Part shown: piece after piece, positions 9,561-17,441 of the stretch
Position numbering within the stretch: the stretch's first letter is position 1
Layout: every line of letters begins with the position of its first letter
DNA from: Acidobacteriota bacterium
GTDB taxonomy: Bacteria > Actinomycetota > Acidimicrobiia > Acidimicrobiales > Acidimicrobilacustridaceae
Length of the DNA: 41,087 bases
Assembly: GCA_018969405.1 (NCBI GenBank)
Contig: JAGWYK010000015.1
Location: 1-41,087, forward strand
Reading direction: 5' to 3'
Position numbers and translations under genes: made by a program
The notes under the pieces: generated by a model
The model's input: only the letters and a program-made list of their open reading frames with translations
What the model was told of the DNA's origin: nothing
The model's database searches: none

Positions 9561-9599
9561 GTTCGCCGGAGCCGTTCGCCGGAGCCGTTCGCCGGGAAC
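9561..9599 (+). repeat. Three 13-bp tandem repeats (GTTCGCCGGAGCC)
   Basis: Copies lie at 9561-9573 and 9574-9586 (identical) and at 9587-9599 (first nine bases identical, then GAAC). A fourth core occurs inverted as CGGCGAAC at 9518-9525. All lie in the 214-bp space between the surface-protein gene and the divergent LLM gene, so they could be regulator-binding sites. Confidence 0.75.
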
Positions 9600-9668
9600 A
9601 CGACCGACGGGCCGGTGGTCTGGGAGACTCGACCATCTCGTTCGGTCGACGGCATCGGAGATCCGCCC

Positions 9669-10682
9669 ATGGCCACGCAGTTCGGACTGCTCACCTTCCC
9701 CGTCCCCGGTCTGGCCGGGACCATGGCCGCTGCAGTCGAGGACGCCGGCTGGGACTCGCTCTGGTTGGCCGACACGCAGAACCTCGCCGCCGAGGTGTTC
9801 GTGTCGTTGGCTCTGGCGGCGACCACCACGAGCACCCTCGGTCTCGCCACCGGTGTGACCAATCCCGTCACCCGTCATCCAGCGGTGACCGCGTCGGCAA
9901 TCGCCAGCGTGCAGGCGGCATCCGGGGGGCGCGCCGTGCTCGGCCTCGGACGCGGCGACTCCTCACTCGGGTTCCTCGGTTCCCGACCCGCACCACTGGC
10001 CGCCTTCGAGCAGTTCCTCACCCGGGTGCGGTCGTATCTGCACGGTGAGGCTGCCGATCTCGATGGATTCGCCAGCACCAACGAATGGATCTCGGCGTCG
10101 GGACAGCCGCCCGTGCCGATCGATGTCGCCGCCACCGGTCCGAAGGTCACGGCGCTCGCGGCGCGTCTCGCCGATCGGGTCACCTTCGCCGTGGGCGCCG
10201 ATGTCGAGCGCCTCACCGATGCCATCGCGCTCGCCCGCACCGAGCGGGCCGCCGCCGGTCTCGACCCGGCGACGATCAGCGTGGGGGCGTACGTGAACGT
10301 CGTGACCCATCCCGATGTGGCGATGGCCCGCGCCCTGGTGCGCGGCAGTGCGGCCAGCTTCGCCCACTTCTCGGGCATGGATGGGGCCCCGCCGGTGGCC
10401 GATCCGGCCAAGGCCGCCACCTTCGCGGCGCTCGGTCGTGACTACGACATGGCGAACCACGCCAAGGCGGGCTCGACCCAGGGAGCGGCGCTCAGCGACG
10501 AGTTCCTCGACGGATTCGCCATCGCCGGCTCGGTGGAGCACTGCATCGAGCGACTGGGTCGACTCATCGACGTGGGTGTGGATCGCATCGTGATGGTCCC
10601 GGGTTCACGCGATGCTGACATGATCGAACTCCTCGGCAGCATCGGTCGGCTGGCCGCCGAGGTCATCCCCGCCCTGCGCTGA
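9669..10682 (+). CDS. LLM-class flavin/F420-dependent oxidoreductase
   Basis: A 337-residue luciferase-like TIM-barrel protein. It starts MATQFGLLTFP and shows the family pattern: an AGWDSLWLADT strand/helix, TTSTLGLATGVTNPVTRHPAVTAS, GGRAVLGLGRGDSS, and a C-terminal GSVEHCIERLGRLIDVGVDRIVMVPG. Actinobacterial members with this pattern usually use coenzyme F420 to reduce or oxidise small molecules; cofactor and substrate are inferred. The ATG at 9669 has GGAGAT 7 nt upstream. The frame is open further upstream but the family N-terminus begins here. An SDR gene follows after 15 nt with its own GAGGAG, so the two are probably co-transcribed and may act on one substrate. Confidence 0.85.
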   Translation: MATQFGLLTFPVPGLAGTMAAAVEDAGWDSLWLADTQNLAAEVFVSLALAATTTSTLGLATGVTNPVTRHPAVTASAIASVQAASGGRAVLGLGRGDSSLGFLGSRPAPLAAFEQFLTRVRSYLHGEAADLDGFASTNEWISASGQPPVPIDVAATGPKVTALAARLADRVTFAVGADVERLTDAIALARTERAAAGLDPATISVGAYVNVVTHPDVAMARALVRGSAASFAHFSGMDGAPPVADPAKAATFAALGRDYDMANHAKAGSTQGAALSDEFLDGFAIAGSVEHCIERLGRLIDVGVDRIVMVPGSRDADMIELLGSIGRLAAEVIPALR

Positions 10683-10697
10683 CCCGAGGAGCAGATC

Positions 10698-11531
10698 ATG
10701 GAGATCGACGGACGCATCGTGGTGATCACCGGTGGAGGGGGCGGCATCGGTCGGGCCCTGGCCGAGGCCTTCGCCGCCGCCGGAGCCGGCGCCGTGGTCG
10801 TGGCGGATCTGGATGGTGCGGCGGCCGAGCGGGTGGCGACCCGGTTGCGCGAGGCCGGCCATGAGGCCCTCGGTCTGCGCTGCGATGTGGCACTCGAGGC
10901 CGACACCGTGGCCGTGGTCGATGCGACGGTGGCCGCGTTCGGACGCATCGACATCTTCTGCGCCAATGCCGGCATCGTCGTCCCCGGCGGCGTGGAGGTG
11001 CCCGATGCGCAATGGGAGCGGATCTGGGAGGTCAACGTGCGCAGCCATGTGCATGCGGCGCGAGCCGTGGTTCCGGCGATGCTCGAGCGCGGCGAGGGGT
11101 ATCTCATCATCACCGCCTCAGCCGCCGGCCTGCTCACCCAGATCGGATCTGCGCCCTATGCGGTCACCAAGCATGCGGCGGTGGCGCTGGCCGAGTGGCT
11201 CTCCATCACCCACGGTGATGCCGGGCTGCGGGTGTCGTGTCTGTGTCCGCAGGGGGTCTGGACCGCAATGACCGGGGCCCCCGATGAGGACATCGACGGT
11301 GATGGCCTGCAGAGTGAGTTCGCCGTGTCCACCGCCGGGCGCGACGGCATGCTGCTGCCCGCCGAGGTGGCGGCCGCGGTGATCGAGGCGGTGGGTGACG
11401 AACGGTTCCTGATCCTGCCGCATCCGGTGGTGGCCGACTACGAGGTGCGTCGGGCCAGCGAGCGCGAACGTTGGCTTCGCGGTATGCGCCGCGTGAACGC
11501 CCAGGTCATGGGGAGCGGACCGGCCGTCTGA
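10698..11531 (+). CDS. Short-chain dehydrogenase/reductase (SDR)
   Basis: A 277-residue classical SDR. The Rossmann motif TGGGGGIG is at 11-18, an Asp (VVADLDG, about 37) closes the second strand, NAG is at 90-92, and the catalytic residues are Ser141, Tyr154 and Lys158 (YAVTK). The family interconverts alcohols and ketones with NAD(P)H. The substrate is not predictable, but the coupling to the LLM gene suggests consecutive redox steps. GAGGAG upstream supports the ATG. The reading frame ends 4 nt before the tRNA-Ala gene on the other strand. Confidence 0.88.
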   Translation: MEIDGRIVVITGGGGGIGRALAEAFAAAGAGAVVVADLDGAAAERVATRLREAGHEALGLRCDVALEADTVAVVDATVAAFGRIDIFCANAGIVVPGGVEVPDAQWERIWEVNVRSHVHAARAVVPAMLERGEGYLIITASAAGLLTQIGSAPYAVTKHAAVALAEWLSITHGDAGLRVSCLCPQGVWTAMTGAPDEDIDGDGLQSEFAVSTAGRDGMLLPAEVAAAVIEAVGDERFLILPHPVVADYEVRRASERERWLRGMRRVNAQVMGSGPAV

Positions 11532-11535
11532 TGGG

Positions 11536-11609
11536 TGGAGTTGATGGGAATCGAACCCACGACCCCCTGCTTGCAAAGCAGGTGCTCTAGCCAACTGAGC
11601 TACAACCCC
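11536..11609 (-). tRNA. tRNA-Ala(TGC)
   Basis: A 74-nt cloverleaf on the minus strand. The acceptor stem GGGGTTG pairs with CAACTCC and includes the G3:U70 wobble that is the alanine identity element. The anticodon stem CCTGC/GCAGG encloses loop TTTGCAA (anticodon TGC). The T-arm GTGGGTTCGATTCCCAT is standard. The discriminator is A, and CCA is not encoded (CCC follows). Confidence 0.97.
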
Positions 11610-11638
11610 GGGTGTCGGCGCACCGACGTGGAACGCAG

Positions 11639-11644
11639 AGCCTA
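11639..11644 (-). promoter_or_regulatory. Putative -10 of tRNA-Ala
   Basis: TAGGCT on the minus strand lies 29 nt before the mature tRNA 5' end and just past the terminator of the upstream FKBP gene, allowing separate transcription. Confidence 0.4.
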
Positions 11645-11656
11645 GAGGACGCGATG

Positions 11657-11687
11657 CACCCTCCGGCCGAGGGTCGACCGGAGGGTG
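11657..11687 (-). terminator. Hairpin terminator after the FKBP gene
   Basis: A perfect 10-bp stem (CACCCTCCGG / CCGGAGGGTG) with an 11-nt loop starts 6 nt beyond the FKBP stop codon. No U-tract follows, as is common in high-GC actinobacteria. Confidence 0.7.
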
Positions 11688-11693
11688 ATCCGA

Positions 11694-12845
11694 CTAGGAG
11701 GCGGCGAGCAGGTCGACCACGAACACCAGCGTGTCGGTCCCACTGATGCCGGCCGAGGAGTTGCCGCTGGTGCCGTAGCCCTTGTCCGGCGGGATGACCA
11801 GCACCACCCGAGAACCGACGGTCTGGCCCACGAGTCCCTCGTCGAAGCCGGCGATGACCTGACCGGTACCCACCGGGAAGTCGACCGGATCGCCACCCCA
11901 GGAGGAGTCGAACTCCTTGCCGGTGGCCCAGATGATGCCGGTGTACTGCATGGTCACGGTCTGGCCGGCGGTGATGGCCGGACCATCACCCTTGATGAGC
12001 ACCTCGGTCGACAGGGTGCTCGGCGGGTTGCCGGTGGGGGTGGCGATCTTGGGCACACCGTTCTCGACGGTGATCGTCGGGAACCCGGCCTGCGGGGCCT
12101 GCGGGGTGCCGCTCGCCGAGGTCGGAAGGGTGTCGGCGCTGCGGATGTCGAACACGAAGATGACCCAGGCACCGGTCTGGGCCTGGGTCTGATCGGCCGA
12201 CACCATCACCCGGCTGCCGACCTTCTGGCCGATGAGCGCATTGGCCAGCGCCGGGGTGAGGGACTTCGAACTGGCGGTGACCGCCTGGGTGGCCTGGCCG
12301 TAGGTCGAGTCGAGCTCGCTGCCATCGGCGCCGCTGATCGCCACGTAGTCGAGCGAGACCCGCTGACCGTCCTCGACGACCGGTCCATCGCCCTCGCTGA
12401 TGACTCGGAAGGTCTCCTCGGTGCCGACGAAGGCCGGGTTGAAGGTGACCGTGGGCTTCTGTCCGGGCTCACCGGAGACGGTGACCTTGTCGAGCGAGGT
12501 GGTGCGGGTCTTCACCGTCGCCGCATCCTCCGACTTCGAGGAGTCGCCTCGGACGAGCAGGCCGATGCCGACACCGGCCAGCACGGCGACCGCGGCCACC
12601 ACAGCGACGATGATCGTGGTGCGTCGGCGTCGCGAGGGTGCTGCTGGTTCGGCGAGGTCGGACGCGTCCTCGGTCCCCGCCGAGCCGTCGTCGTCCGTTC
12701 CGACGACGACGCCGATGTCCGAACCGGCGGTCCCGTCATCGGTCTCGGGGCTCACGCCGCTGTCGATGGCGGTGTCGTCGGCCACATCCGAGGCGTCGTC
12801 GTCACGGGGTTCGGAGGGGGTGGAGCCGGGGGGTTCGGTGGTCAT
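11694..12845 (-). CDS. Membrane-anchored tandem FKBP-type peptidyl-prolyl isomerase
   Basis: A 383-residue protein with an acidic, disordered cytoplasmic N-terminus (about 1-70), an Arg-rich stop (SRRRR), one membrane helix (about 76-97) and an extracytoplasmic part with two FKBP-like domains. The second, C-terminal domain is canonical: VTMQYTGIIWATGKEFDSSW, then GTGQVIAGFDEGLVGQTVGSR and IPPDKGYG. The first (about 150-255) keeps the outline (VSLDYVAISGADGSELDSTY) but lacks much of the active-site consensus. It probably folds exported proteins at the cell surface. The ATG at 12845 is preferred because TAGGGT ends 8 nt upstream, a leaderless signal; an in-frame ATG at 12884 would add 13 residues. 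Confidence 0.9.
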   Translation of the reverse strand: MTTEPPGSTPSEPRDDDASDVADDTAIDSGVSPETDDGTAGSDIGVVVGTDDDGSAGTEDASDLAEPAAPSRRRRTTIIVAVVAAVAVLAGVGIGLLVRGDSSKSEDAATVKTRTTSLDKVTVSGEPGQKPTVTFNPAFVGTEETFRVISEGDGPVVEDGQRVSLDYVAISGADGSELDSTYGQATQAVTASSKSLTPALANALIGQKVGSRVMVSADQTQAQTGAWVIFVFDIRSADTLPTSASGTPQAPQAGFPTITVENGVPKIATPTGNPPSTLSTEVLIKGDGPAITAGQTVTMQYTGIIWATGKEFDSSWGGDPVDFPVGTGQVIAGFDEGLVGQTVGSRVVLVIPPDKGYGTSGNSSAGISGTDTLVFVVDLLAAS

Positions 12846-12853
12846 GGGCCGCA

Positions 12854-12859
12854 ACCCTA
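12854..12859 (-). promoter_or_regulatory. -10 element of the leaderless FKBP gene
   Basis: TAGGGT on the minus strand, 8 nt before ATG 12845. No Shine-Dalgarno lies between. Confidence 0.6.
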
Positions 12860-12949
12860 GAGGCTCCGGAACTCCCCGGTTCATCAGTTCGACCGTCGAC
12901 GGTCGGCCCGGTGGGACTCTTACCCTGATCTCACGCCGTCGTACTAGGA

Positions 12950-13648
12950 ATGGTGGTCATGGGAGCGACGATCGTCATCGCCGAGGATGACCGGGCCGTG
13001 CGGGAGTCGGTCACCCGAGCCCTCGAGCTCGAGGGCTACGACGTCACCGCCGTGAGCGAGGGCTCCGCCGCCCTCGAGCAGGCGGCCCGCCCCGAGGTCG
13101 ATCTGCTGGTGCTCGACCTCGGGATGCCCAACGTCGACGGTCTCACCGTCTGCCGCCGTCTCCGCTCGGCCGGATCCCGCATCCCGATCCTGGTGCTCAC
13201 GGCGCGCACCGAGGTCTCCGATCGTGTCTCGGGTCTCGATGCCGGCGCCGATGACTACCTGCCCAAACCGTTCTCGCTCGACGAACTCTTCGCCCGGATC
13301 CGCTCCCTGCTGCGCCGCAGTTCCTACAGCGAGGAGAGCGACGAACAGCGCGAGGTCACCGTGGGGGATCTGCGCATCGACGAGGCCTCGCGGCGGGCCT
13401 GGCGAGCCGATCGCGAGATGGAGCTCACCAAGACCGAGTTCGATCTGCTGCAGCTGCTCGCCGACAACGCCGGGGTGGTGCTGTCGCACTCCACAATCTA
13501 CGACCGCATCTGGGGCTACGACTTCGGCCCCGACTCCAAGGCACTGGCGGTCTACATCGGGTATCTGCGGCGCAAGACCGAGGAGGGTGGCGAGAGCCGT
13601 CTCATCCACACCGTGCGCGGGGTCGGCTACACCCTGCGGCAGTCATGA
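12950..13648 (+). CDS. OmpR/PhoB-family response regulator (MprA-like)
   Basis: A 232-residue two-domain regulator. The receiver domain has the acidic pocket EDD (12-14), phospho-acceptor Asp56 (LVLDLGMP) and Lys106 (YLPKPF). The C-terminal winged helix (about 135-232) ends in the family's VRGVGYTLR hairpin. It binds promoter DNA after phosphorylation, presumably by the kinase encoded next with a 4-nt ATGA overlap. The similarity to MprA, together with the MprB-like kinase, suggests envelope-stress sensing; this is inference. The start could also be the ATG at 12959, since AGGA at 12945-12948 suits either. A TACCCT hexamer about 25 nt upstream may be the promoter. Confidence 0.92.
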   Translation: MVVMGATIVIAEDDRAVRESVTRALELEGYDVTAVSEGSAALEQAARPEVDLLVLDLGMPNVDGLTVCRRLRSAGSRIPILVLTARTEVSDRVSGLDAGADDYLPKPFSLDELFARIRSLLRRSSYSEESDEQREVTVGDLRIDEASRRAWRADREMELTKTEFDLLQLLADNAGVVLSHSTIYDRIWGYDFGPDSKALAVYIGYLRRKTEEGGESRLIHTVRGVGYTLRQS

Positions 13649-15000
13649 CCCTGCGGGTCCGCATCGCCGTCGCCCTCGCGGTGCTCGCCGGCATCGCTGC
13701 GGTGTTCGTCGCCGCCACCACCTATGTCACCACCGACCAGCGGGTGCGGGCCGAGGTCGATTCCTATCTCGACACCTACGGCCGCCGGTTCCAGGACCGC
13801 GACGGTCGTGATGCGGCGGCCCTCTGCGGTCGCCGCGGTCCCGGCCCGGCCGAGCTCGGCGATCAGCAGCGCAACGACGACGGCGTGAGCGGGGTGGCCT
13901 TCCAGTGCATCTCGCCTGCGGGCACGGTGGTGGCGACGGTCGGTCCGGTGGCGCTCCCCGTCGATCCGGTGGACAGGGTCATGGCGGCCGGCCGTGGTGG
14001 CGTGCGGACGCGCACGGTGAGCACCGATTCGGGCACCTTCCGGGTGCAGACCGTGGCGCTCGCCGGTGGAGGAGCGGTGCAGATCGCCCGCGACTACGGC
14101 GAGACCCAGCGGGTCCTCGGCGGTCTGCGGTGGTGGCTGCTCCTCATCGTCGCCCTCACCGTCAGCGTGGCGGCCGCCGCCGGGTGGTTCATCGCCCGCC
14201 GGGCCACCGAGCCGCTCGTGCAGCTCACCGATGCCGCCGAGGAGGTGGCGACCACCGGTCGGCTCGATGTCGCCATCCCCGTGACGGGCGACGACGAGCC
14301 CGGGCGGCTCGCTCGGGCCTTCGCCACGATGCTCAACGCCCTCGGACGGTCGCGTGAGCAGCAGCAGCAGCTGGTGCAGGACGCCGGACACGAGCTGCGC
14401 ACTCCGCTCACCAGTCTGCGCACCAACGTCGAGACCCTCCAGCGCTACGACGCACTTCCCGCCGACACCCGGCGGTCCATCCTCGGCGATCTCGAGGCCG
14501 AGACCCGCGAGCTGGGCGCCCTGGTCGACGAACTCGTGCAGCTGGCCACCGACACCTACGACGACGAACCCGAGCAGCGGGTGGCGCTCGACCAGTTGGT
14601 CGAGCGGTCGGCCGAGCGGGTCCGTCGGCGCACCGGGCGCGTCATCTCGGTGACATCGAACCCGGGATTCGTGGTCGGTCGACCCCGCGACCTCGCCCGG
14701 GCCATCGGCAACCTGCTCGAGAACGCCGCCAAGTTCAGTCCCGCCACCGAACCCATCGAGGTGTCGGTGAGCGGCGGCGTGGTCAGCGTCCGCGACCACG
14801 GCCCCGGCGTGCCCGAGGAGGACCGGGCCCACATCTTCGAGCGCTTCTACCGATCGGCGGCCGCCCGGGCGCTGCCCGGTTCGGGTCTCGGTCTGGCCAT
14901 CGTCGACCAGACCGCTCGCACCCATGGCGGGTCGGTGTCGGTGGCCGAGGCCATCGGCGGCGGCGCCATCTTCACCCTGAGCATCCCGCCGGCGCCCTGA
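13645..15000 (+). CDS. Sensor histidine kinase (MprB-like)
   Basis: A 451-residue membrane kinase. Helices lie at about 7-27 and 163-184 and flank an extracytoplasmic sensor loop of about 135 residues with Cys61 and Cys88. A HAMP linker follows (about 184-240). The H-box DAGHELRTPLTSLRTN has phospho-acceptor His249, and the ATPase domain has NLLENAAKFS, RDHGPGVP and GSGLGLAIV. The QQQQLVQDAGHELRTPLTSL segment is very like MprB of mycobacteria, which responds to envelope damage. The ATG overlaps the regulator's stop (ATGA), so the two are translationally coupled. Confidence 0.93.
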   Translation: MTLRVRIAVALAVLAGIAAVFVAATTYVTTDQRVRAEVDSYLDTYGRRFQDRDGRDAAALCGRRGPGPAELGDQQRNDDGVSGVAFQCISPAGTVVATVGPVALPVDPVDRVMAAGRGGVRTRTVSTDSGTFRVQTVALAGGGAVQIARDYGETQRVLGGLRWWLLLIVALTVSVAAAAGWFIARRATEPLVQLTDAAEEVATTGRLDVAIPVTGDDEPGRLARAFATMLNALGRSREQQQQLVQDAGHELRTPLTSLRTNVETLQRYDALPADTRRSILGDLEAETRELGALVDELVQLATDTYDDEPEQRVALDQLVERSAERVRRRTGRVISVTSNPGFVVGRPRDLARAIGNLLENAAKFSPATEPIEVSVSGGVVSVRDHGPGVPEEDRAHIFERFYRSAAARALPGSGLGLAIVDQTARTHGGSVSVAEAIGGGAIFTLSIPPAP

Positions 15001-15059
15001 GGCGTGCCGGCCTCGTCCTCGCCGGCCTGCTCCCGGCAAGCCTCCCTGTCTTCCCCCAC

Positions 15060-15081
15060 CTGATCCCTGCCTGATCCCTGC
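15060..15081 (+). repeat. 11-bp tandem duplication
   Basis: CTGATCCCTGC occurs twice back to back (15060-15070 and 15071-15081), soon after the kinase stop codon. No function is evident. Confidence 0.6.
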
Positions 15082-15123
15082 GGACCCGGTCCCGGGAGGA
15101 CGGTTCATCGGTCGCCAGTAGTA

Positions 15124-15144
15124 CAGATTCTGGTCAGAAATCTG
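15124..15144. promoter_or_regulatory. Inverted repeat, candidate operator upstream of glnK-amtB
   Basis: CAGATT, 9 nt, AATCTG forms a dyad about 165 bp before glnK in the AT-richer part of the intergenic region. It fits a dimeric regulator site, possibly nitrogen control, but it does not match a GlnR or AmtR consensus that I can recall. Confidence 0.35.
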
Positions 15145-15307
15145 GTCGACTCGCGTAACAGTGCGCACACGGTCGGGAAATCACCTCTTCCTACCTTCTG
15201 CGGAGTGTCAGAGCGCCGGTGGCGTTCGATGCAGGACCGACAGCGTGGTCGGACCGACCCCCCAGGTGCGTTTTCACGAACTCACGCTCATGTCTCGAGG
15301 AGGAACG

Positions 15308-15649
15308 ATGGTCAATGTGGTGACCGCGGTGATCAAGCCGCACAAGTTGGAGGAGGTGAAGGACGCGCTCAAGGCGATGGACATGCCCGGCATGACGGTC
15401 GATGAGGTCAAAGGCTTCGGACGTCAGGGCGGGCACACCGAGACCTATCGGGGTGCCGAGTACAAGGTCGACCTCCTTCCCAAGGTGAAGGTGGAGGTTC
15501 TCTGTGACGAGGCCGACACCGATCGGGTCGTGGACGCCATCATGACGGCGGCCCGCACCGACAAGATCGGCGACGGGAAGATCTGGGTCACCCCGGCCTC
15601 CCGCGTCGTGCGCATCCGCACCGGTGAACGGGACGGAGACGCGCTGTGA
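15308..15649 (+). CDS. glnK: Nitrogen regulatory protein P-II
   Basis: A 113-residue PII signal protein that reports 2-oxoglutarate and ATP/ADP levels and gates the ammonium channel. The T-loop is intact: GFGRQGGHTETYRGAEYKV with the modifiable Tyr52 (Tyr51 in E. coli numbering), followed by PKVKVEV. The C-terminal signature is IGDGKIWVTP...VRIRTGE. GAGGAGGA 3 nt upstream supports the ATG at 15308. Its stop overlaps the amtB GTG start (GTGA), a tight coupling that fits the GlnK-AmtB complex. In actinobacteria the Tyr is usually adenylylated rather than uridylylated; no modifying enzyme is in the window. Confidence 0.96.
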   Translation: MVNVVTAVIKPHKLEEVKDALKAMDMPGMTVDEVKGFGRQGGHTETYRGAEYKVDLLPKVKVEVLCDEADTDRVVDAIMTAARTDKIGDGKIWVTPASRVVRIRTGERDGDAL

Positions 15650-17286
15650 ACACTTCAGCTACCAACCCTGGGGCCCCTGCGGCCCCCGCACGACGGAGGA
15701 TCCCCCTGAACGCCAAGCGCATCACCGTCGGCGCACTCGTCGGAGCAGGCACGCTGCTTGCCCTCGGCGGGACCGCCTTCGCCCAGACCATGACCGACAG
15801 TGCTCCCATGGCCGACATGGAGACGGTGTCGAAGACCGCCGATCACGCCATCCAGTCGGGCAACCTGCTCTGGATCGTGATCGGTGCCGCACTGGTCATC
15901 TTCATGCAGGCCGGCTTCGCGCTGGTCGAGACCGGCTTCTGCCGGGCCAAGCACGCCGCCCACGTGGTGAGCACGAACCTGGCGATCTTCTTCCTCGGGT
16001 TCGTCGGCTTCTTCCTCGTCGGCTGGGCCTTCATGTTCGGTGGCTACAGCTATCTGCTGCCCGGTTTCGACTACGGCCTCAACCACGCCGCCGGCGGTGC
16101 CCTCATCGGCTCCGGTGACTGGGTGTTCCTGTGGCAGGGCGGTTGGGCCGGCTCATGGTTCGACGGTGCCGATCTCGCCTACTCGGGCGCTGCGGCCGCG
16201 TTCTTCCTGTACATGGTGGCCTTCATGGACACCACGGCCACCATCCCGACCGGGTCGATGGCCGAACGCTGGAAGTTCAAGTCGTTCGTGATCTGGGGCC
16301 TGTTCTGCGGCGCCATCTACTACCCGCTGTTCGGCGCCTGGACCTGGGGTGGTGGCTGGCTCGCCAAGCTGGGCAACTCGCTGAACTGGGGCAACGGCTA
16401 TGTGGACTTCGCCGGCTCCGGTGTGGTGCACGCCGCCGGTGGCATGGCGGCTCTGGCCGGTGCCATCGTGCTCGGCCCCCGCATCGGCAAGTTCGGCAAG
16501 GACGGCAAGCCCCGCGCCCTGCCCGGTCATCACATCCCGATGGCCCTGCTCGGCACGTTCATCCTGCTGTTCGGCTGGTTCGGCTTCAACGCCGCCTCCA
16601 CCTTCGCCTCGAGCGATCCGCAGATCGGCGTGGTGGCTGTGAACACGGCCCTCGCCGGTGCCTTCGGTGGCTTCGCCTCGATGCTGTGGATCTGGAAGCG
16701 CACGGGCAAGCCGGACCCGGCCATGATGGCCAACGGGATGCTCGCCGGTCTGGTGATCATCACTGCGCCGTGCGCCTTCGTCGATCCCTGGGTCGCCGCG
16801 CTGCTCGGTGTCTTCGCCGGGGTCGTGGTGATCGAGGCGGTGTTCTTCATCGAGCGTCGGCTCAAGATCGATGATCCGGTGGGCGCCATCGCCGTCCACG
16901 GCGTCTGCGGTCTGCTCGGCGTGCTCGCCGTGGGTCTCGTGGCCAACGGCAAGTACGGCATCGACGCCGGGGGCGCCGGCATCGGCTGGAACGGCACCAC
17001 CACCTCGCTGAACGCCGATGGCGCGGCCAACGGTGTGACCGGGCTGTTCTACGGCGGCAACGGGGGCGGTCAGTTCCTGGCCCAGCTGGCCGGTGTGGTC
17101 GTGCTCTGCACGGTGATCTTCGGCGTGGCCTTCGCCTTCTTCAAGATCCAGAACGCCCTCACCAAGGGTGGTATCCGCAGCGACGCCGAGGAGGAGATCG
17201 CCGGTCTCGATCTCCCGGAGATGGGTGTTCTCGCCTATCCCGAGTTCGCCGGCACCCACGAGAGCCTCGTGGCCTCGGACGCCTGA
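15646..17286 (+). CDS. amtB: Ammonium transporter
   Basis: A 546-residue Amt/MEP/Rh-family ammonium channel. It starts with a cleavable signal peptide (about 24-46, ending AFA-Q), common in Amt proteins. The hydrophobic core shows the family marks: QAGFALVETGFCRAKHA, FMDTTATIPTGSMAER, the first pore His in GSGVVHAAGGMAALAG, and the second in IAVHGVCGLLGVLAVG. A Gly/Asn-rich loop (about 445-475) precedes the last helix, and a cytoplasmic tail of about 45 residues can bind GlnK. The GTG start overlaps the glnK stop codon by 4 nt. Confidence 0.95.
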   Translation: MNTSATNPGAPAAPARRRIPLNAKRITVGALVGAGTLLALGGTAFAQTMTDSAPMADMETVSKTADHAIQSGNLLWIVIGAALVIFMQAGFALVETGFCRAKHAAHVVSTNLAIFFLGFVGFFLVGWAFMFGGYSYLLPGFDYGLNHAAGGALIGSGDWVFLWQGGWAGSWFDGADLAYSGAAAAFFLYMVAFMDTTATIPTGSMAERWKFKSFVIWGLFCGAIYYPLFGAWTWGGGWLAKLGNSLNWGNGYVDFAGSGVVHAAGGMAALAGAIVLGPRIGKFGKDGKPRALPGHHIPMALLGTFILLFGWFGFNAASTFASSDPQIGVVAVNTALAGAFGGFASMLWIWKRTGKPDPAMMANGMLAGLVIITAPCAFVDPWVAALLGVFAGVVVIEAVFFIERRLKIDDPVGAIAVHGVCGLLGVLAVGLVANGKYGIDAGGAGIGWNGTTTSLNADGAANGVTGLFYGGNGGGQFLAQLAGVVVLCTVIFGVAFAFFKIQNALTKGGIRSDAEEEIAGLDLPEMGVLAYPEFAGTHESLVASDA

Positions 17287-17304
17287 CCGAGCAGTTCCCC
17301 GATC

Positions 17305-17330
17305 GGGCCCGGCGGGAGACCGCCGGGCCC
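17305..17330 (+). terminator. Hairpin terminator after amtB
   Basis: A perfect 11-bp stem (GGGCCCGGCGG / CCGCCGGGCCC) closed by a GAGA (GNRA) tetraloop, 18 nt past the amtB stop. No U-tract follows. Confidence 0.8.
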
Positions 17331-17441
17331 GTTCCGCGTCCGGGGTCGATGGCGAAGGCCTCCCCGAACCGAGTGTGAACTCCCCGTGACGGTGGGGCGA
17401 TGACCTTGCGGAGCCGACCGACCAGCGGCAACCATGCAGTC

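Larger units (their letters stand above)
15001..15307. other. Intergenic region upstream of glnK
   Basis: 307 bp without a credible gene. It holds an 11-bp tandem duplication (15060-15081), an inverted repeat (15124-15144), a run of lower GC around 15110-15170, and the glnK ribosome site GAGGAGGA (15297-15304). The glnK-amtB promoter is expected here, but I cannot place it confidently. Confidence 0.6.

Noticed and set aside
9518-9599. Replication-origin iterons
   Set aside because: The repeats are GC-rich with no AT-rich unwinding element, DnaA boxes or replication initiator gene nearby; an operator array is more plausible.
8238-9878. 546-codon minus-strand frame overlapping the surface protein
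   Set aside because: It is in a different frame of the same strand with Arg/His-rich noise; the signal peptide, repeats and LPYTG are all in the other frame.
12921-12949. Leaderless start for the response regulator
   Set aside because: TACCCT is about 25 nt upstream and TACTAG lacks the final T, so the leaderless geometry is not met.
13627-15168. 513-codon minus-strand open frame
   Set aside because: It is antisense to the histidine kinase, with biased low-complexity composition.
15160-15180. Possible GlnR-type site (GTAAC-N6-CACAC) before glnK
   Set aside because: The second half does not match the GAAAC/GTAAC half-site, so I did not call it.
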